From Candidatus Moraniibacteriota bacterium (GTDB lineage: Bacteria > Patescibacteriota > Minisyncoccia > Moranbacterales > UBA1568), in the NCBI GenBank assembly GCA_903893925.1, contig CAITOC010000062.1, forward strand, positions 1 through 37,151: 37,151 nucleotides of DNA, in the 5' to 3' direction. Positions 32,430 through 37,151 of this stretch are shown here, in pieces. The notes beneath the pieces were generated by a model. That model had not been told where the DNA came from and made no database searches. It saw only the letters and a list, made by a program, of their open reading frames with translations. Numbering within the stretch: the stretch's first letter is position 1; each line of letters begins with the position of its first letter. Made by a program: the position numbers and the translations under genes.

Positions 32430-34604
32430 ATGGATACGCTCAAGCGGGTACTGCGCGAACAGAAATGGTTCCTCCTTGGACTCGCCGTCTTGTTGTGGGT
32501 AGTCTTTGTGAACCGATTCCCGGCGGGACATATCATTGTGGGTGGTGATGTGCTCCAACCGATAAACCTCAAGGAGCAGCTCGCAAGTTTCCATTACGGA
32601 TGGTTCTCGGGCAGGGTATCGATCTTCTATTCCCTCTTTTATGTACTTGATAGGCTTGGTGTGACGGATACTGGACAACTGTCATGGTATCTCAGTGTGT
32701 TCGTCTTCGGTGCGTATCTTTCGTTTACGATGTTCGCGCGACAGGTATTTCCACGTACGCCAAAGTGGCTCACGGCGGTGATGGCGCTCTTTTATGCGAC
32801 GAACGTCTATACACTCTATGTCTTCACGGCGACATGGGGGTTCACAAACTATCAGATTCTCTATGTCTTCATCCCAGCGCTGACCGGGTCTTTTATCCAA
32901 GCACTTCGGTCGCGGAAGCCGGGTGATAGCTTCCCGTTTTTTCTTATCGTATCGCTCGCATCGACGAGTTTTGGTAATCCGGCGTTTGCGGTCTCGCTCA
33001 CTATCTATTTTTTCTTACTGACAGTGCTCCTGTTCATATTTCGGATCGTGACGTTCGATTGGGATGTGGCGAAACGGATTGCCATCTTGATTGTCGGTGC
33101 GTTGCTTCTCAATATATATTGGATCTTACCTCTTATTCCTCAGGCCCGGGCGGGAGTCGATGAACTGAGTAATTCGACAGTGATTGTCTTGTCGGATACG
33201 CTTGCCAAAACTTCGAACACGATCTTTGATACGATGCGTTTGCTGACGACCTATGAGCACGATACGTACTACCCGTACAATTTTCCGTTTATGAGCGTGG
33301 CGTGGGCACGGTATATCATCGAGTTTCTCTCGTTCGCGCCGTTTTTCCTCGTTCTATCCGGTCTCTTCATCTGGAAGTCTGGCGAACGGAAACGACTGTA
33401 CTTCGCCTTTTTCACCCTGTTTATGGTGTTCATCGCGCTCGTGGCTCGGGTTCGGTTCCCATTCGATTCCTTCAATGTGTTTTTCTTCAAACTGCCCGGT
33501 ATCAATGCGCTTCGCGGATGGGACAAGCTCGCTATATTTACCCCGTTTATCCTGAGCTCATTGCTGCTCGGGTTCTTCTCCGAGTTGTTTGGAAAGACCT
33601 GGTTTCGGACGGCATTCGCTGTATTCATTTCGGTCGCACTTCTTCTCTCTTTGCCGTTCTATACCGGTGGGATACAGACCAAGATGAGCTATATCCTAGC
33701 GACCAGCAAGGGCAAGGATTTTGCTACAGCAAAGTACAGTGCGCTCGTAAAGCTCCCTGAGCCGTATTATTCAGTGGCGAACATTCTCGGAAGTGATCCG
33801 GTGGAAAACAAAGTTGCCATGTTGCCATATTCGCCGGGCACGAGCGTCGGTCGGGTGAACCTACCGAAACTGCAAATGAACGGACCTGATCCCGCGAATG
33901 CCCTTTATACCAAGAAATACGTCGAATTAAATGGTGCTTATTTCGGAAACTGGTCTTTCGCAGATGAGTTTAGTGAAAAAGCGTATGATCCGCAGTGGAT
34001 TACCGACTTGTATGGTCTCTTGGGGGTCAAGTACGTGTTCTATCATCATGATGCTAAGCCGAGTGCGCTTGAATCATTTGAACCCGCGCGACAGTATCTC
34101 GAAGGGAAGGGAATTTTGCGGCCTATCAAGGAAAATGAATGGTTCACTCTTTATGATATCGATTCGCAGTATGTATTCCCGTACGTATATGCGGGGCCTG
34201 ATGTCGTGACGATCGATCAGAACGTAGCCGGACTTTCCACAAAAATCCGAGATCTGCATACTCACATCACAGCACTCCCGTACGATCGGTCTGGTACTAT
34301 GGAAATAAACGTTCCGGCATCCGGACTCGGGACGGATTCGTTCGTGTATCTCAATGAGAAGTATGACCCGCTCTGGCATGCAGAATACGTGTCTCCGGAT
34401 GGGAGGCGGTCGCTTCTCGAACGGCAAGACGATGTACGCTATGCGAACGCGTGGAAGGTCGGCTCCGTCGACCCGGCCGGGAGTATCGATATCTATTCTG
34501 TGCCAATACGATTCCTCTTGGTCGGGGAATGGTTGTCGGGAATAACGTTCTTAGGTGTCATCGCCGGAGCAGTATGGGTATCGAAGCGAAAGGCTAACGG
34601 ATAA
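32430..34604 (+). CDS. Large GT-C-like integral membrane protein
   Basis: 724 residues. A first helix near residues 12-28 is followed by an extracytoplasmic loop with GGDVLQPINLKEQL (acidic residue about 40), then about ten helices to residue 420, a soluble extracytoplasmic domain, and a last helix near 697-718 with a basic tail (SKRKANG). The phrase YLNEKYDPLWHAEY near residue 640 parallels VNFSESYHPDWKLRAG in the protein at 25768. This supports a shared family resembling AftD/DUF3367 or YfhO-like GT-C proteins. The exact reaction is unknown. It is flanked by the anchored protein upstream and a small membrane protein 11 bp downstream. Confidence 0.68.
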   Translation: MDTLKRVLREQKWFLLGLAVLLWVVFVNRFPAGHIIVGGDVLQPINLKEQLASFHYGWFSGRVSIFYSLFYVLDRLGVTDTGQLSWYLSVFVFGAYLSFTMFARQVFPRTPKWLTAVMALFYATNVYTLYVFTATWGFTNYQILYVFIPALTGSFIQALRSRKPGDSFPFFLIVSLASTSFGNPAFAVSLTIYFFLLTVLLFIFRIVTFDWDVAKRIAILIVGALLLNIYWILPLIPQARAGVDELSNSTVIVLSDTLAKTSNTIFDTMRLLTTYEHDTYYPYNFPFMSVAWARYIIEFLSFAPFFLVLSGLFIWKSGERKRLYFAFFTLFMVFIALVARVRFPFDSFNVFFFKLPGINALRGWDKLAIFTPFILSSLLLGFFSELFGKTWFRTAFAVFISVALLLSLPFYTGGIQTKMSYILATSKGKDFATAKYSALVKLPEPYYSVANILGSDPVENKVAMLPYSPGTSVGRVNLPKLQMNGPDPANALYTKKYVELNGAYFGNWSFADEFSEKAYDPQWITDLYGLLGVKYVFYHHDAKPSALESFEPARQYLEGKGILRPIKENEWFTLYDIDSQYVFPYVYAGPDVVTIDQNVAGLSTKIRDLHTHITALPYDRSGTMEINVPASGLGTDSFVYLNEKYDPLWHAEYVSPDGRRSLLERQDDVRYANAWKVGSVDPAGSIDIYSVPIRFLLVGEWLSGITFLGVIAGAVWVSKRKANG

Positions 34605-34615
34605 AGAGAATCTTT

Positions 34616-34966
34616 ATGGAACAGAATGAAAAACAATTCGATGCGGTGCTGACATTCGTGTCGAAGCGGAAGATAGACATGGGAATCATGTTCGCAAGTA
34701 TCATCTTTGGCATGTTTCTGAATTGGAGCGTGATAGGGATTGCTATTTTTGCGGTGTTTATCTGGTCTATCATCGGCCCGATTCCGAGTCGGGTATTAGC
34801 GTTGCCGGCGTTGTTCTTCCTCGCATTCACGCCGATACTCCTTGCGATGGGTCGCAACGCGCAAGCGGAGGAATTCTCGATCTATGCATATTATTTCCTC
34901 GTCATGGCGGTCGTCCGCGGCGTAGTCGAAGTACGGGAAGAAAAGACAGCGAACAGAGAACAATGA
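34616..34966 (+). CDS. Small three-helix membrane protein
   Basis: 116 residues. After a charged start (MEQNEKQFDAVLTFVSKRKID) it has about three helices (residues about 22-50, 55-75 and 84-100) and a charged tail ending EVREEKTANREQ. No family is recognised. It follows the GT-C-like gene by 11 bp and is the last gene of the plus-strand block. An accessory role in the GT-C complex is only a positional guess. Confidence 0.6.
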   Translation: MEQNEKQFDAVLTFVSKRKIDMGIMFASIIFGMFLNWSVIGIAIFAVFIWSIIGPIPSRVLALPALFFLAFTPILLAMGRNAQAEEFSIYAYYFLVMAVVRGVVEVREEKTANREQ

Positions 34967-35019
34967 GTAGGGAACAGAAGTAAAAAATTCATAATTTTTA
35001 CATAGGGAAAAACGAATAA

Positions 35020-35121
35020 TACCGAAATAACTTGATGTGTCGTATATCGCTATTAGAGGAGTTCGCCCCGCGAATGCCGGGGCGAAATCCTGAATGTAAC
35101 AGTGATTCAGTTCATTTGGTA
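35020..35121. mobile_element. Hairpin mobile element copy 4 (102 bp, TAA duplication)
   Basis: The element is 102 bp with TAA on both sides (35017-35019 and 35122-35124). Left end TACCGAAATAACTTGAT and the complement of the right end TACCAAATGAACTGAAT match at 12 of 17 positions. The hairpin arms AGGAGTTCGCCCCG (35057-35070) and CGGGGCGAAATCCT (35078-35091) have one mismatch. It is 95/102 identical to the copy at 3909 and in the same orientation. It is intergenic and non-coding. Confidence 0.8.
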
Positions 35122-35282
35122 TAAGTAGGAGAGGTTTCTGTTCAGCCTTATACAGTCGCAAGCCTGAAGAGACTGACAACTGACAACAGTGGGCAAGAGA
35201 GGTATTCAGTTCACGAGTTGAGAACGGATATCAATATACGGGAAAAGAAGAAGGGTGCGTTGAAAGTCATAAAAAAGAATTG

Positions 35283-35331
35283 AAAAAAGCCATGGAATAG
35301 TCCGTCTTTGGACGGGTTCTATGGCTTTTTT
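35283..35331. terminator. Bidirectional rho-independent terminator
   Basis: A long stem (GCCAT-GAA-CCGTC pairing with GACGG-TTC-ATGGC, loop TTTG) is flanked by AAAAAA on the left (35283-35288) and TTTTTT on the right (35326-35331), so it can act on both strands. It separates the plus-strand polysaccharide block from the convergent minus-strand operon. The rest of 35125-35420 shows no gene. Confidence 0.85.
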
Positions 35332-35420
35332 GGTGACGTATCATCTGATGTGTTTCGTGCCGGGAAGTCGTATGCCGGCATATTGCGGATTCCGACTCAG
35401 AAACGGCGGTCTCAGTTTCT

Positions 35421-35486
35421 TCAGTCGTGATCCGATATGATGACACAATCCGATAATGATGACGCCGAAATGACTTTGTTGTTCAT
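35421..35486 (-). other. Possible 21-residue peptide with strong Shine-Dalgarno
   Basis: On the minus strand GGAGGAG (35492-35498) precedes ATG at 35486. The frame MNNKVISASS... runs 21 codons to TGA. The ribosome site and first codons resemble those of the gene starting at 36033 (GGAGGAATCCCC ATGAACAAAAAAG). It could be a decayed relative of that gene or a chance site; a hydrophobic continuation exists in another frame. Confidence 0.25.
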
Positions 35487-35580
35487 GGCATCTCCTCCAG
35501 GGTTTGGTTCTCGAAATCGTGAAAGGCATTCCGGGATGACAGGCATGACTCGTCGACCCCGGAGATTTTTCGGAACCGCA

Positions 35581-36033
35581 TTACGATGCGGCTGGGTATC
35601 TCAGGAAGAGACAGGGGGATGACTGCGACGACATTTCAACCGGATTTTTCGGATCGACAATCAGGTCTTCAGGGAGGTTGTTTGTCTCATTGCGAGACAC
35701 CTCTTTGGCATCCGAAGCGATCAGCTTTTTCCCGATAAGATCATTACGAACCGCGACCACGATATCGTTCGTTCGTATCGGTACGTTCTCATTGACATGA
35801 GCATCGATGAAAGTCCCTTTATCCGTAACGGTTCGAGTTACAGTATATTGTATTTGAGAGTTTTTCGTCCCGATGGCGATGATCTGGGACGGTTTTGAAC
35901 CATCCGGGACGGTCACCGTTCGTGCTGGAACGGCCGGACTCGGGATGCTGTCTCCAAAGTCAGCTAGGCATATGATGCCGAGGATGACGAGGGAAACCAG
36001 CGATACTACTATGACTAACGCTTTTTTGTTCAT
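35581..36033 (-). CDS. Exported/anchored protein of unknown function
   Basis: 150 residues from the minus-strand ATG at 36033, fixed by GGAGG (36041-36045) seven bases upstream; the longer frame to 36099 lacks such a site. It begins with MNKKALVIVVSLVSLVILGIICLADF, a signal peptide or anchor; C22 is not in a standard lipobox. The extracytoplasmic part has PSQIIAIGTKNSQIQYTV, which faintly resembles the end of a G5 domain (...IVEVGTK), and NENVPIRTNDIVVAVRN. No family can be assigned safely. It is 47 bp downstream of the other minus-strand gene, in the same operon. Confidence 0.65.
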   Translation of the reverse strand: MNKKALVIVVSLVSLVILGIICLADFGDSIPSPAVPARTVTVPDGSKPSQIIAIGTKNSQIQYTVTRTVTDKGTFIDAHVNENVPIRTNDIVVAVRNDLIGKKLIASDAKEVSRNETNNLPEDLIVDPKNPVEMSSQSSPCLFLRYPAAS

Positions 36034-36080
36034 GGGGATTCCTCCGGGTTTTCGTTTTGAAAATGATTGCGAAAATTTGT

Positions 36081-36803
36081 TCAGACCGCTCTCTTGCATT
36101 GATGTTCGATGGCCAGTGCCAGGAGTCGACTCGCCGTAAGTGATTTCTCGAATCCTCGTTCCAGTTCGACCTCTCTGGTCGATTCGACGATCGCCTCTCG
36201 TGCCGATCGGATAGAGTCTGACGATCGTCTTCCGAGGGACCGTCCGTACATGCCGAGAAACGCATCAATCCGTTTGGGCATGATTCGGCACGTTCTGCGG
36301 ATGTGGCGTCGGTAGAATCGTTTCAATGAATCATCCTGGATGATCCATGCATTACCACCAGAGACCAACTCGGTTCTCATGGATTGGATGCAATGCGACG
36401 TAAGCCCGAGATACTCATCGTTGAGTCTGGGCGTGCCACGCCGGTCTTTTCCGGCCGTCTCTATCTCTGATTGGATTTCCCTTAGCCAGTTGATAAAGAA
36501 GTTGACGCCCAGTCGTCGATCGAAATCAGTTTCCGATAGGTTTCGTTTGGTACAGATGGCAATCAGTTCGGTTTCCCGAAACTCGGCGAGGAACTGGTCT
36601 ACGCGTTCTCGTCTGTGCCACTCATCATACCGATGAGGATGATTCCGCCAGCGAACGGAGTCGAGAACCTGATACAACGCCGTGATGACGTTTGGGAGAG
36701 TATTTTGGGAAACGGGAACGTTTGAAATCGTTCCATCGATTTCCGATTTCGGGGCGTCGGTTTGCGGACGCACCCGCAGTGGTACCGTGTGGAGTATGGG
36801 CAT
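36081..36803 (-). CDS. Cytoplasmic protein of unknown function
   Basis: 240 residues, starting at the minus-strand ATG 36803 with GGAG at 36809-36812. It is soluble, Arg-rich and mostly helical: WRNHPHRYDEWHRRERVDQFL, FRETELIAICTKRNLSETDF, VNFFINWLREIQSEIETAG, RRHIRRTCRIMPKRIDAFLG. No catalytic motif or known domain is recognised. It is the first gene of a two-gene minus-strand operon with a good promoter just upstream. Confidence 0.65.
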   Translation of the reverse strand: MPILHTVPLRVRPQTDAPKSEIDGTISNVPVSQNTLPNVITALYQVLDSVRWRNHPHRYDEWHRRERVDQFLAEFRETELIAICTKRNLSETDFDRRLGVNFFINWLREIQSEIETAGKDRRGTPRLNDEYLGLTSHCIQSMRTELVSGGNAWIIQDDSLKRFYRRHIRRTCRIMPKRIDAFLGMYGRSLGRRSSDSIRSAREAIVESTREVELERGFEKSLTASRLLALAIEHQCKRAV

Positions 36804-36839
36804 GATCGCTCCGATAGGTTTTTAAGATTCAATGATGCC

Positions 36840-36869
36840 ATTATTAACATGTATATAACGGTTTGTCAA
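36840..36869 (-). promoter_or_regulatory. Sigma-70-type promoter of the minus-strand operon
   Basis: On the minus strand a perfect TTGACA (36864-36869) is followed, after 18 bp, by AATAAT (36840-36845, 5/6 match). It lies 36 bp ahead of the ATG at 36803. Confidence 0.65.
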
Positions 36870-36873
36870 ATTC

Positions 36874-36899
36874 GTTCAGTACTGCTGTTCAGTACTGCT
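36874..36899. promoter_or_regulatory. 13-bp direct repeat next to the -35 box
   Basis: GTTCAGTACTGCT occurs twice in tandem without mismatch (36874-36886 and 36887-36899), ending four bases before the -35 box of the minus-strand promoter. Its inner part CAGTACTG is itself palindromic. The position fits an activator site. Confidence 0.5.
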
Positions 36900-37151
36900 T
36901 TATCAGGTTTAGGCCTTCTTCGTTGTAACGCACTACTGAGTATCTCTCTCACATCTCACCACGATAATAAGCCGAAAAATACGGTTTGTCGTCTGAAATC
37001 CGAAAATTTCGGCTGCCCCGACCGTCTCGCCAAGCGATCGTCGCGGGCGGACAAACCCTTCAAACCTCCTCGGGTTAGTCAGTAGCCCTCGAAGATTTTC
37101 AGTGTTTTTCACCCAGAGGGTGACCAACCTCTGGTTGGCGCTCAAACGAAA
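36900..37151. other. Gene-free edge with inverted repeats
   Basis: No convincing gene. GGTTTGTC (36983-36990) and GACAAACC (37050-37057) form an inverted pair. CCAGAGG/CCTCTGG (37113-37119 and 37128-37134) and CCAAC/GTTGG (37124-37138) make small hairpins at the edge. A 70-residue minus-strand frame (36933-37145) covers these repeats and is probably not a gene. Confidence 0.3.

Noticed and set aside
36933-37145. 70-residue minus-strand frame at the window end
   Set aside because: It runs over inverted repeats, has no ribosome site or recognisable domain and touches the window edge; more likely translated repeat DNA.

Overview
The window is a chromosomal surface-polysaccharide (capsule, O-antigen-like or glycoprotein glycan) biosynthesis locus from a bacterium that uses the standard code: several clear genes end in TGA. 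The gene mix (a PF04020 four-helix membrane protein, a DUF2892 mini-protein, many GT4/GT2 enzymes, three very large GT-C-like membrane proteins, an AAA_14/DUF4143 ATPase, an AlbA/Schlafen-type regulator, a RAYT transposase) resembles gene-dense uncultured lineages such as Patescibacteria/CPR. That placement is an inference; no rRNA, tRNA or ribosomal protein gene is present to test it. Base composition is mosaic: roughly 0.7-7.5 kb and 30.9-36.8 kb are GC-richer, while 7.8-9.2, 14.4-17.3, 19.3-20.5 and 24.9-26.2 kb are visibly AT-rich.

Layout. 0-0.7 kb: edge repeat and a small membrane protein. 0.7-7.6 kb: GT4, a Wzz-like two-TM protein, a second GT4, a DUF2892 protein, a methyltransferase broken by a small mobile element, a Wzx-like flippase and a third GT4. 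7.6-9.2 kb: an AlbA/HATPase/HTH regulator with a 12-bp x5 in-frame repeat. 9.2-25 kb: the nucleotide-sugar core. It holds a GT2, a GMER-like SDR, a ColD-like PLP 3-dehydratase, Gmd, a second SDR, a methyltransferase, GT4, GT2, UDP-glucuronate decarboxylase, GalE, GT4, GT2 and a UDP-galactopyranose-mutase-like flavoprotein, ending in a GT-C-like protein. 25-27.9 kb: methyltransferase and a second GT-C-like protein. 28-31 kb: AAA_14/DUF4143 ATPase, RAYT transposase and four REP-like palindromes. 31-35 kb: an anchored exported protein, a third GT-C-like protein and a small membrane protein. 35-37.15 kb: a bidirectional terminator and a divergent, unrecognised two-gene minus-strand operon.

How it fits together. 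Gmd makes GDP-4-keto-6-deoxymannose. The neighbouring DegT-fold protein has His where aminotransferases have the PLP lysine, which points to 3-deoxygenation (GDP-colitose-type chemistry) completed by one of the flanking SDRs. The UXS, GalE and UGM-like enzymes suggest UDP-xylose or a pentose epimer, UDP-galactose and UDP-galactofuranose. Five GT4, three GT2 and three GT-C-like enzymes would assemble the glycan, the flippase would export it, and the Wzz-like protein may set chain length. No initiating phosphosugar transferase and no certain Wzy polymerase is visible.

The most novel material is non-coding. (1) A family of 102-bp hairpin elements has inverted termini and 3-bp TAA/TTA target duplications. 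One copy splits a methyltransferase gene, and two near-identical direct copies bracket the locus. (2) Four copies of a REP-like palindrome lie around the RAYT transposase, each with a -10-like box at exactly the same distance (39 bp).
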